A DNA stretch of 64,000 nucleotides, taken from positions 43,000,606-43,064,605 of the forward strand of contig OZ020617.1 of assembly GCA_963971575.1 (NCBI GenBank), in the 5' to 3' direction. The notes under the pieces are model-generated. The model was not told the DNA's origin, did no database searches, and worked only from the letters and a program-made list of their open reading frames with translations. The stretch is from Liopterus haemorrhoidalis (taxonomy: Eukaryota; Arthropoda; Insecta; Coleoptera; Dytiscidae). Below, piece by piece: positions 22,976-32,956 of the stretch. The position numbers were made by a program, and so were the translations under genes. How positions within the stretch are numbered: position 1 is the stretch's first letter; the number at the start of each line of letters is the position of its first letter.

Positions 22976-23549
22976 GGTCGTTAATCTGCATTCGGTGGAG
23001 AAATGGCAAGAGTAGTGGTCCAGGAATCAGGACAAAGGGCAGTGAACAAAAAGGCTCATCCCCAACATACCAGAGTGGCTGGCCTGCAAGTTCAGGAACA
23101 TAGACTACTATGTCACGCAAGCCCTGACAGCCCATGGGTCTTTTAAGTCCCTGAGGATTGGGAAGGACCAGGACGACTACTGTACCTACTGCGGCGCAGT
23201 CGACACAGCCGAACATACACTATTCGTATGCGGGAGATGGACTGCAGAAAGATTGCAAGCATACACGATAACAGGAGAAAACCTGACATCCGACAATATG
23301 GTCCAGGTTATGTGGCACTCCAGGGAAAACTGGAAAACAGTGCGGCAGATGCTTTCAGTCATTATGAAGAGGAAGGAGATATACGAGTTAAGCTAGCCTG
23401 TTCCCCCCAAGATGAAAATCACCACAGATAGTTCCTTGATGGGAAAAAAGAGGCAAGCAGGGTTTTTAGTCGGTAGGCCATATGAAGGAGATTCCGACAC
23501 TACCAGATTGGTGTCTATAAAAGATTTTCCCTGAATAAAAAAAAAAAAG
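22976..23549 (+). pseudogene. R1-like retrotransposon, C-terminus and poly(A)
   Basis: The frame with codon starts at multiples of three reads EKWQE*WSRNQDKGQ*TKRL, then IPNIPEWLACKFRNIDYYVT, then a zinc knuckle CTYCGAVDTAEHTLFVCGRW (C-x2-C...H-x4-C), then KRKEIYELS and a stop at 23394-23396. Both internal stops are Trp codons mutated to TAG and TGA. The pattern RLIP...W....G..DYY.TQ.L.GHG...L is characteristic of R1-clade LINEs. A 3' UTR of about 140 bp ends in poly(A) at 23538-23549. It is heavily 5'-truncated. Confidence 0.75.
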
Positions 23550-25053
23550 GGTCGCTAATCCTATATATTTTGCACTATACAAGTAGCAGATTACGGCTCT
23601 GCTGGCCCTAGTGACCGCCATGGATCATGGGGGGGGGCACTTAGGAGCATAGGATTTTTTTTTTTTCATCATCAAAATTTTTCGGGAGTTCCAGTAAGAA
23701 TTTTCCGGATTCGCATATACACACGTAAGTAAAATATGACTTTATCTTTTTCTTTCCCCATAATTTTTACCGCCAGGAACCCTCCAGAAGTCTTAATCTG
23801 CCTCTACACTTGATAGAAGTTTTTATTCATGACATCAGTCCAAATATCTTTTATCAAATATAGTTTATAAAAATGTGTATATTAAAAAATGTTTGCATGG
23901 ATAGCTTTTATAATGTTTGAAATATAACCTTTCCACGTCTTTCGTATATATCTACAAAATAAGAGGACCGACACGAACCGCATACCTATCTTGGAGCATT
24001 CTTTTTCCGTCTACGCGCCTAACATATGAAATATTACAAGAAAGTGTTGCAGTTTTAATTCAATAATCTTACAATTATGCAATAACTATTTATACAACAA
24101 GTTGTGAAATGGAGGATAGAGGAACAACTAAACTTATTTCGCACGTATTTTATATAAGTTTTTTTCTACAACCGCAAACAAAAATATGAACTTAAATATC
24201 CCCGAAACTTTTATAATGCTGCATTCACCACCACGAAATTAGAAGTAATATTTAGAATTAACGTTTGTTATACTTAACTATACGTTAGCGTTCACGCCTC
24301 CTAAGTTAATCCTTATACTTATAAATTAAAATTAAGAGTTTGCAAGCTACAAATTCATACGTTAATTTATAATTGACACATGCGCAGTAATCATTTGTCT
24401 TATAATTTGAGCATATAAATTTTCCTTCTATTTTAATTAAATCGATAGATTGAGTCGTAGGGTCTCGTTGAAACATATTGAATAACAGGAAAAGATAAAA
24501 ACACTCGATTAGTTTCAAAAATCTCAGTCTACATCGGAGAGAACGTTCATATAAACGCCGATTACAACAAATCTCGACCAAAATTATAATGACGAACAGT
24601 AAATATGATCAATATAGGTAATTAGGTTAGGTTTAGTTAAAAATCTAGGACAGAATTAGGAAAACGGTAATAGATAGTAAACATTTTACGAAGCCACCGT
24701 AGTCACATTTTAAAATTATGGTTAAAAGTATGTTGTGAAATTATCTAAAAGGGACCGTATTTTGCTGTTGTAAGTGTGGTTTTAATGTAAACATATGTTA
24801 TGGTTGAATCGTGAATCAACAACGTTCAAATATAATAAATCTATAGTGCTGAAGTATATAATATTTATATATAAATAATTATTGCTGCAGAAAGTAAATA
24901 ATATAATATTACCATAGCATGGCAAATGTATCTCTATTTTTTCTTTCTTTTCTTTTCTTCGATTAGAAAATTCGTTGCTTTGCGACTCGGTTCCTAGCTT
25001 CGACAGTTCACGCGTGCGGTAAAATCAAGCCTTATGATATTTGAATTTTGATA
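23550..25053. other. AT-rich intergenic sequence
   Basis: There is a run of nine G at 23629-23637 and poly(T) at 23656-23666. No ORF with a recognisable product, no TIR pair and no tRNA-like box were found. Confidence 0.4.
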
Positions 25054-25266
25054 TACGGAGTGATTATTTAATGGCGAGACGACGTCACTGGAAGTTTTAA
25101 TAATTTGCCGTTTCATATACATCGTTGCAGGCGATTATGCGCTCATGAGCATAATCTTTTTTTCTTCATAATAAAATTTTCTTCAAGGTTATTATAGTCA
25201 TAGTATTCTGCTAGGAGGCACGTAAAATTCGGTGACGTCGTCTCGCCATTAAATAATCACTCTGTA
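25054..25266. mobile_element. Tc1/mariner-type MITE with 33-bp TIRs
   Basis: The element at 25056-25264 (209 bp) is flanked by TA on both sides. Left terminus CGGAGTGATTATTTAATGGC; right terminus on the other strand CAGAGTGATTATTTAATGGC. The inverted repeat continues through GAGACGACGTCAC with one mismatch in 33 positions. A second palindrome (GATTATGCGCTCATGAGCATAATC region) lies inside. There is no coding capacity. TA duplication plus TIR length point to the IS630-Tc1-mariner superfamily. Confidence 0.8.
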
Positions 25267-26679
25267 CTATTTAGTATTTATATCTGTCACTTTGCACTTG
25301 TAGCCTAAGTGACATAATTTAAGCACAAGTGCCTAAAAGTAACATATATAAAAACCAACAAAACAACTGACATGTTAGTTTTTCTTATCGGTTGTAGAAA
25401 AAAATTATTAAATGATCTATATCCGTTAAAATATTGGCAAGGAGCAGTTATATTTAATTTTTATCAAGATGTTATTGTAGGATTTGGGTGAATTTGAAAC
25501 AGTGACCTAAATATTGAATATAAAACGCATTGGTGTAGTTTACATAGATTGTTCGGTCGGGTAATAATCAGTATTCAGTGGTGTATCTTTACCCATTAAT
25601 CCACTAAGCTGTATCCTCGATTTGAATATATCGGAAGCAATCTAGTGAGCCATGGTCGAATGTCGAGTACTGTTCGAACGGAGTTCGACAACATTTACTA
25701 AACAACAAGGATAATCCAGATGTTATAAACAAGAGAACAATCCAACTACATAATAATCGTTTGCCATGAAAATTTCCATAAACATTCAATGCTATAGTTT
25801 GTATAAAGTTTTATTGTCCAGAAAACTGGCTTTGTATAGTAACTGTATTTATTCACATTGAATACGAAATGACCACGAGATGGCCCGACTTTTCCCGAAG
25901 GATATTGCTAGATTACCATATTTCATAAAAGTTTACAAGAGTTTAATCTACATTCGGGAACCTCATATGCTACCAACATGTACGGTATTTCATACGAATA
26001 AAATATTCTTTAAATGGACAAAGTTTTTCTTAACGGCTTTGTCCTATTCGAGATTTACGTAGGGTGAAATGAATGAAAAGTCCTTTGAATATACCAGCAA
26101 CTATATAGAAGAATCTTCCATAGTTTTATAACCAAATAAACAATATAAATAAATTTTATTTGGGAAAGATTTCGCCAAACATATCGCTGTACTGTTTATT
26201 TCTACGGTAGTTTTACTAGACCCGTGATGATTTTAATTCATGATGTCAAATTCATTCAGAAGTAAACAAATGTATGTGTAGCGTTTTATTAAGGAAAAAT
26301 TAACTCAAAAACTCAATTAAATGACAAATTACTAAGGACTAAATCAGCTCACAAAATAAACTAAAGCCTAGCTGGAACTAATACCTAATGTTCTCTGTAA
26401 CGATTTGAATGTAAAGTATTTTTATTGACAATTGTTTAGGAATCCTCCACTTAAGTAGCACTTTTGTATCTTTACTCTTAAGCTATCTGTAGCTCGGAGC
26501 ATAATAATAATAAAAATATTTCTTTTTCACAAGTAGACAACCGAGTAGAGAGAGAGAGATAGTGTCTAACATATCAGTGGTGTATATTATATGCTTCAAC
26601 ATTTTAGATTCTGAAACAAACTGTTTGGGACAATGTATGGTGCATAAATGCTTTTTTAACCATATATATTTTTGATAAA
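25267..26679. other. AT-rich intergenic sequence
   Basis: Nothing could be supported. A (GA)n run (AGAGAGAGAGA) is at 26546-26556. Confidence 0.4.
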
Positions 26680-27273
26680 TACAGACGATTCCGCTTAGTT
26701 GGGCCATCGCTTAATTGGGGCAGCCGCTTATTTGGGCCAAATCTCAAAGAACAGAAACCAAACCAAGGAACCAACAGTAAATTTACGTGTTTAATTGGGA
26801 CAACATTCCGCTTAATTGGGACAGTTAATTTAAGATCATAGTACATATTATGTTACACATATTCTCAAGAAAAAATATGTACAAAGAATTTAATATTACA
26901 GCGTTATTTTATGCAGGAAGGAAATGAAGGGAGGCCTACATCCGCACTGACTAAATACCTGCGCTGATTTTGTAGAAATGAAATGTTACAAAAACAAAAG
27001 ACAAACTACACTTGACGCATTTTTGCATTGAATTAAATTGTATGTACCAATTTATTATTTTATTTTGGAATTTATTATTATTTTTTATTAAAAGTTTATA
27101 TTTTTTGGTTATAGGTAATTTATAGTTTTGTCCAAGAGTTTATAAAATAAAATTATTGAAAGAAAAACATGCATTGTTTAATTTTATGTGAAATTCGCTT
27201 AATTGGGGCAGCCGCTTAATTGGGCCAAAATGTCTAAGTTCCGATGTGTCCCAATTAAGCGGAATCGACTGTA
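26680..27273. mobile_element. pogo/Tigger-like MITE with repeated subterminal motif
   Basis: The element at 26682-27271 (590 bp) is flanked by TA. Left terminus CAGACGATTCCGCTTAGTTG; right terminus on the other strand CAGTCGATTCCGCTTAATTG. The motif CGCTTAATTGGG(G/C/A)C recurs at least six times near both ends (about 26692, 26710, 26727, 26810, 27188, 27204 and inverted near 27250), as expected for transposase-binding arrays. CAG-starting TIRs with TA target sites fit the pogo/Tigger group. No transposase ORF is present. Confidence 0.75.
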
Positions 27274-27445
27274 TTCTGTCAGAATACGAAAAAAAAAACA
27301 TTATTTAATTTTTGTTCGTTGACCTACGCTTTAGCGCCTTAAATAATTAATTTTTGAATTCCAAAAATTCGATTACTATAATATAAAAATAACCTGATCA
27401 AATATTCAAAGCATACTATTCCGGTTCATATCAATGCACATTTTT

Positions 27446-27565
27446 TTCTTCTTTGGGCACTATCAATCAGGTTGACTTTTGGCCTCACTCACATAAGTCC
27501 TCCTTCTTGATCTGTTCATTGTCAGGTCTTTCCCTGTTTCCGGTATAACAATACCGTAAATAACT
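27446..27565 (-). pseudogene. 3' end of RTE-like non-LTR element (copy B)
   Basis: On the minus strand it encodes GKDLTMNRSRRRTYVSEAKS followed by QPD and a stop, the conserved C-terminus of this family, then an (AAG)n-like tail. Heavily 5'-truncated. Confidence 0.65.
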
Positions 27566-27590
27566 ATTATCCAGTACCAGTAATGTAGTG

Positions 27591-27665
27591 CAGTGTTTCT
27601 TAACCGCCGGTCCACAGTTAAATCTATCCGATCCGCGAAATATTGTGCTGCCATTTAGCAACTTA
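27591..27665 (+). repeat. Solo left end of the FAM200-type hAT family
   Basis: CAGTGTTTCTTAACCGCCGG, then a TCCACAG...CCGCGAAATATT block, match the left terminus of the hAT element at 541. Homology fades after about 75 bp and no right end was found. Confidence 0.6.
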
Positions 27666-27723
27666 CACTTCTATCATAAAGTTTGACATTTTTGACGATA
27701 TACGTACTCAGACCGTTTCGCCG

Positions 27724-28327
27724 TACGAGCGCTATTTGTGTTAATTACAGTAACTTGAAAAAATTCATCTCTGCTAAAAATGGAATTAAATCGTGAACAT
27801 TTTATTTTTTACAACTTTCGACGTGGATTAACACAACAAAAGTGCATCGATGAACTTAATTCGACTTTTGGCGATGAAGCACCATTAAGGACTACAGTTT
27901 ATCGATGGTTTGCTAACTTCAAACGTGGCCGTAGTTCGCTTAAGGACGAATTTCGAGAAGATCGTCCAAAATCGGTTGTTGTTCCGAAAAACATTGATGC
28001 TGTGCGCGAACTGATACTGCAAGATCATCATGTGACTTATCGTGAGATTGAGGTATCCTTAGGCATTTGTGGGACCAGCATACATGCACTATTGCATGAA
28101 CATTTGGCCGTCAAAAAGATTTGTTCACGTTAGATCCCACAAAGTTTGACAATCGCAGTGGAAAAAGCCTCAATTGGAGTGGAAAAAGTGCTTCGAAAAT
28201 TGGTTCAAAAGCATACAAAAGTGTATTGATCTTCATGGAGAATATTTTGAAAAATAATAAAACCACTTTTGTAGACAAATAATTGTTTTTGATCTCAAAT
28301 CCCGAAATATAAAAGGCCACCCTCGTA
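27724..28327 (+). mobile_element. mariner internal-deletion derivative
   Basis: The right end reads, on the other strand, TACGAGGGTGGCCTTTTATA, a mariner-type terminus with TA at 28326. The left end is probably the TACGAG at 27724, but the match to the right end is poor. Inside, the N-terminal third of a mariner transposase is joined to its last 27 codons. A mariner of this type is usually about 1.3 kb; this copy is about 600 bp, an intermediate toward a MITE. Confidence 0.75.
27780..28257 (+). pseudogene. mariner transposase, N-terminal DNA-binding domain plus extreme C-terminus
   Basis: The ORF 27780-28133 (117 codons) encodes the paired-type helix-turn-helix region: MELNREHFIFYNFRRGLTQQ, then TTVYRWFANFKRGRSSLKDE, a GRPKSV-like linker (here DRPKSV), then TYREIEVSLGICGTSIH, ending VKKICSR and stop. 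After about 40 bp, another frame from 28177 reads EWKKCFENWFKSIQKCIDLH then GEYFEK and stop at 28255-28257, the C-terminus of the same protein family. The whole DD34D catalytic domain between them is missing. The DNA-binding part is nearly intact apart from the missing middle, so it could in principle still bind mariner ends, but it cannot catalyse transposition. Confidence 0.8.
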
Positions 28328-29403
28328 ATAATTTATAATAAAGTTTGTAAATTAAGTATAATTTACAGATAGTAGAACTTGTACATAAAATTATAAAAGT
28401 TTACTTGCACTAGTTACTACAAAATATTTAACTTTTAATGTAAATTGCCAGTCCATGATAAGATTTACGTTGAGAATCACTGATTGATCTATCAATATTG
28501 TTACTTATTCTAGTTAGCTATTATTATTATTATTTTTAATGTTTGTTTTTGCACACCTTTTCTTAGTACTGAATTCAAAGTTTGTTGAAATATGATTTGT
28601 TTTGAAAATATGAAAAAGATCTAATCTTTCCTTATCTAATCTAATCTCAAAATTGTAACAATGTAACTTGCGGCGGTGCACATCTGCAATGCCACGCTTA
28701 AGGGTTAATTTGACAGTCAGTGGTCATTTGTGCAGAGAAGTGACCAGGAACTCACTATCAGTTTCCCAAATCTCTGCACTATGGACGTGGACCGAGAGCA
28801 GTGTGAAGCACCTTTTGGTTTAAGCTAAGCGGATAGATGGCGATAAAATCAAATCGGGCGTGCTTGCATTAGTGGTCAACCCTTAGAATGAGATTAAGCT
28901 CCAACCCTTTCATTGCTTTTCAAATACTTAGGGCAGATGCTTTGGATCAGATAACTATTGAATTTTAGGATAATGAGCAGTGCAATTAGACGATTTTTAA
29001 TTGGGAGAATTGCCTACTGCTTTTCTATAAAGTTTCGAACCAACCGATTTCTTTGAATGAACAAACAAAAACTGAATCTTATTTGTCAATACAATTATTA
29101 AATTAAATAAGAATTTATTTTCTGAATTATGTACAATTAAAAAAAAATATATGTAACACAAGTATAACAGAGTTTTTAAAAGAGAAATATTCATAAACAT
29201 ATGTTCTACTCGAAATTAGTTGTATTGGTATGTTTTGAGTCGATCAAATGTCCTTCAAAAGATTATTTTGAAAACTGAAGAATAGGTAAACAAAAAGTTA
29301 AGTTATGCTGTAACAACAGTGTGTTAAAGAGAAAAAAACGAGTATTGTACAACTATCGTCGTTTTTCATATTCTATTAAGTAAATTCATTTCGCTTTTAC
29401 ATA
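28328..29403. other. Intergenic sequence
   Basis: A more GC-balanced block at 28660-28880 has a weak inverted match at its edges (AAGGGTTAA / TCAACCCTT) but no supportable gene or element. The rest is AT-rich. Confidence 0.4.
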
Positions 29404-30575
29404 TACGAGGCATGATTGAAACGTGATCGGCCTAGGCAAGATATTGCGCCACCAGTATTAAATCAATGTTGTTTTTCGTTAATCCTAACCTTCAAATGAC
29501 TACTGTGAAAATTTCAACTAGCTACGTTATTTAGTTTGAACGAACGATGAAATCAACATCGAATTGAACAATGTTTATGGGGACTCTGCACCTTCGATGT
29601 CAACAATTAAATATTGGACAGCTTAATTTAAGTAAGAGCATTTTTGATGATAAATGTCCAGGCCGTCCAAAAGAGGTCACCTCGCTAGAAATGGTCGATA
29701 AAATCCATGGAATGAGAATCGACGATCGACGAGTGACTTAGCTCGAGATAACTGTGGCTGCGGGCATCTCAATCGAACGGGTGCTCAACATTTTGCATGA
29801 ATATTTGGGAATGAGGAAGCTCTCTGCCAGATGGGTGCCGCATTTGCTCTCAGTCGACAACAAACGCAATCATCTGATCATATCGAAAGAATGTTTGAAG
29901 ATTTTCAACCACGATAAAAAGGACTTTTTGAGCCGTTTCGTAACCGTGGACGAAACATATATCTATCGCAACAAAATACCAAGGAACAGTGGAAACAGTG
30001 TACTGCTCCTGGTGAAACGAAGCCGAAGAAGGCCAAAATGGGTCTGTCGGCCAAGTCGTGACCACAGTTTTTTGGGATTTGCATAGTATCATTCACATAG
30101 ACTACCTGGAAAAGAGCAGAATGATCATAGGTGTATATTATGCCGACCTGTTGGACCGATTCAACGCCGATTTGAAGCGAAAGTGACCGCATTTGGCGAA
30201 GAAAAAGTACTGTTCCACTAGGACAACAAACTGATCCATAAGTGCGCAGTCGAAATGGCAAAACTCCATAAATTGGGTTACGACTTGGTTCCTCATCCAC
30301 CACCTTCGCCAGATTTGGCACCCTGTGACTATTATTTATTTCTAAACTTGAACAAATGGCTCGGTGGTAAGAGATTTGGGTCGAATGAGGAGGTCATCCA
30401 TGAAACAGAGGCCTATTTTGAGGGCTTCGAGAAATCTTATTATTCGAAGGACATCGAAAAATTGGAGAATCGTTGGACGAAGTTCTAAAAAGAGGCTATG
30501 TTGAGAAATAAATTGAGTTTTGCCGAAAAAGTTGTGTTTTCTTGCCAAGGCTATAAAAGGATTTCTACAAATAAC
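29404..30575 (+). mobile_element. mariner element, near full length, right TIR not found
   Basis: The left terminus after TA reads CGAGGCATGATTGAAACGTG, a mariner-like TIR. Degraded transposase follows from about 29560 to 30530. The expected inverted right end is absent beyond about 30575, where a pyrimidine-rich segment begins, so the 3' end is lost. This is a different mariner lineage from those at 27724 and 56873. Confidence 0.75.
29560..30530 (+). pseudogene. mariner transposase pseudogene with all three D positions
   Basis: Segments in order: a helix-turn-helix remnant (GDSAPSMSTIKYW), CPGRPKEVTS (the GRP linker), ITVAAGISIERVLNILHEYL, then TVDETYIYRNK containing the first catalytic Asp, then TTVFWDLHSIIHIDYLEKSR. 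Next is LFH*DNKLIH with the second Asp (the residue before it is a TAG stop), then HPPPSPDLAPCDYYLFLNL with the third Asp, and WLGGKRFGSNEEV toward the C-terminus. The spacing fits DD34D mariners. Several stops (for example at 30220) and frameshifts (near 30075) make it dead. It acted as a cut-and-paste transposase recognising the flanking TIRs. Confidence 0.8.
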
Positions 30576-30729
30576 GCTGCCTTCCTTCTCTCAACCAAAC
30601 TCTTCTTTCCGATCTCTTCTCCTACTTTCCGTCTTCTAGGCTTCTCTTCTACGGTCTCCTTCACTTTACCCCTCCATGAGCTTCTGGGTCTTAACCATCA
30701 CAATGTCCAAGCAATTGGGCCCGTCTGTC
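30576..30729. other. Pyrimidine-rich segment
   Basis: About 150 bp rich in C and T (CTTCC, TCTTC) lie between the mariner and the hAT element. A similar, shorter segment precedes the hAT copy at 541. The origin is not recognised. Confidence 0.35.
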
Positions 30730-31654
30730 CCTTAGAGCAGTGTTTTTCAACCCGTGGTCCGCGGACCGGTGCCGTAAATTTCCTGCCGTTTCACGAAATA
30801 TTTCGACCGAATCATGTAGATACACACTTCTATTCACGAGTATATAGCACATTTTTTTAGTCGACGCAGAAGCTACCTTTTATCTGAACCACGATTATTT
30901 ACTAGCCCCAATACAACGCCTCTCGCGGCTATTTTTCATACTTTTGAAGAAGCTAGCTCTTTGGGATAGTCGCTTATAAGAGGAAGAAATGTTTCCACTT
31001 TTGAAAGAATTTTTTATTGCTGCTGATGTCAACCAGAAAGTCATATTCAACATAATAAGTTAACATTTAAGAGTATTAGCTGAAAATTTTAATAATTATT
31101 TCCCTGAAAATAAGGATCTTCGTAAAGGTAACCTCTGGATTAATAATCCATTCTTGGAAGATATAAAGTCATGTTCACTTGATCCTCGTGAAAAAGAAAA
31201 GCTGATCGAGTTGTCTCCTAATGTCACTCTGGTGTCCAGACATAAAATACAATCATTGTCTCAATTTTGGAAATCGCTAGAAAAAGAATATCCATCTTTG
31301 AGTTATAAGGCTACAAATTATTTGTAATTTTTTCGACTTCCTATTTGTGCGAAAAGATTTTTCAGCCATGTCAATAATAAAAACCAAACAGAGAAGTCGA
31401 ATTGATGTTAACGCAGCCCTTCGTCTCTCAGAAACAACTCTGCAGCCATGTATATCAAATTTTCTAAGAAAGAAGAAGTAGCAGATGTAGCACTAAAAAT
31501 TGTAATTATATAACTCTATAACATATACCTATATAATAAGATATTATCTATATTGGTTTTTATTTGTGTCTTATCTTTCAGCCGGTCCGCGAAATATTTA
31601 TCCTATTTTCACCGGTCCGCGGGGGCAAAAAGGTTGAAGAACACTATATTAGAG
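30730..31654 (+). mobile_element. hAT element (copy 2), degraded TSD
   Basis: The element at 30738-31646 starts CAGTGTTTTTCAACC and ends in the complement of TAGTGTTCTTCAACC; the last base has mutated from G to A. Flanking octamers CCTTAGAG and TATTAGAG agree at 6 of 8 positions. The body is colinear with the copy at 541 but keeps an extra 130 bp (31290-31420) deleted there. Confidence 0.75.
30920..31500 (+). pseudogene. hAT transposase remnant, C-terminal part
   Basis: Readable pieces are DVNQKVIFN, YFPENKDLRKGNLWINNPFL, EDIKSCSLDPREKEKLIELS, SRHKIQSLSQFWKSLEKEYP, then a region with ICAKRFFSHVNNKNQTEKS and PSSLRNNSAAMYIKFSKK. This is the C-terminal dimerisation end of FAM200/ZBED5-like hAT transposases. 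Stops and frameshifts occur, so it is inactive. Compared with the copy at 541 it keeps the FWKSLEKEYPSL section. Confidence 0.7.
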
Positions 31655-32422
31655 AATATATGTACTCTACAAATATCTACTCATGGGTAGGAAGAGTATT
31701 TTTCCAATTGTTTTCGAAATAAATGACGTGGTAAAAATGCGAACATACTTGAATTAAAATTCTGACGATAAGCAAGAAAGAAAAAAAATATATCTACTTT
31801 AAAAATCCGGAGATTTAGAAATTCAGCTGGATTTCTAAGACAGACAATAAAAACCGGAGTCTCCGGGCGAAAACCGGAGAGATGGCAGCCGTAGTTAAGC
31901 CTGAAATAGTTAATTAAACACTGATAATTTCGATGTATGAGTATTATCAAAACTAATTTTTAGGGTTTTGTAGGTATGACCAAAAAACCCTTATACCGTC
32001 ATTTTGTCATCTGTCTGTCTGTCTGTTCGTTAAAAATTGTAGCTAAACGCACATAGGAAAAATACTAAAACATCTAAAAAACATATACCCCTAAAAATAT
32101 AAACAAATATGTGCTCATTAAAAAAAACTGTTTTTTTTTTTTAATTCGGGTATCAAATGAAAGCCCTTAGTACGTGGATTAACGATCAAAATTTTATTTT
32201 TGTAAAATAAATTATTTAATAGCGATTTTCGCCAAAATTGTGCAAAAAAAAATTGTCCCACACCCTGTAGCCCAGATGGTTAAAACTAAAAATCTGAAAA
32301 CATTCTAAGTAATGTACATTGGTGTAAACCGGAATAGTACAACAGGAATTTTTGATCAGATTATGTTTTCGGAAAATAACGCATTTTTTGTGTTTTTTTG
32401 TTGACGATGCATAAAAGTTGCT

Positions 32423-32510
32423 AAGCGTATCGTGGTCTAGTGGCTACGTTGTGCGCTAACTACACAGATTTCTTATTCACTACACAGGTTCGTTCCTTGC
32501 TTGAGGAGTC
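32423..32510 (+). repeat. tRNA-like cassette in H2
   Basis: An A-box-like TCGTGGTCTAGTGGCTACG is followed by a B-box-like AGGTTCGTTCCTTGC about 45 nt later. Its sequence is unlike the cassettes in H3/H8 and H6, although the Helentron-like sequence on both sides is shared. Confidence 0.55.
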
Positions 32511-32956
32511 AATTTTATTTTTTGTTTTTTTTTTTCATTTTTATTTGGTTTAAATTAATTTGTTAAAATTCTAGTTATATTTTAGCAAATTTTGAATTTA
32601 ATTTTTAAGAGCGTAAATTTAATAACCAATTGGAATTTTTGGAATTATATTTTCATTCTATGTGTCATTTATACGAAACCAGAGGGCGGAGCGTATGATT
32701 TAAGACAACCAATGAAAGCCATAGGCGTAATTTTCAAAATCTTAATGAACCTTGTTATATAAAAAAAATACTGCACATATTTAGAAACCTAAATAATGGT
32801 ATTAGGTATTCGAATTAAAATAAACAAAAAAATATTTTAACATAAAATTTGTTTTTAAAGCTCTTAGATAACAGACGATAAATTATTTTAAAAAGACCGT
32901 TCATTTTGCCGCGATTACTACTTAGCAAAATTTGTCCTACACACTCAGCATGCCGC

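Noticed and set aside
28690..28890. Possible TIR element (AAGGGTTAA ... TTAACCCTT-like)
   Set aside because: The inverted match is only about 9-10 bp with mismatches, and no target duplication was seen.
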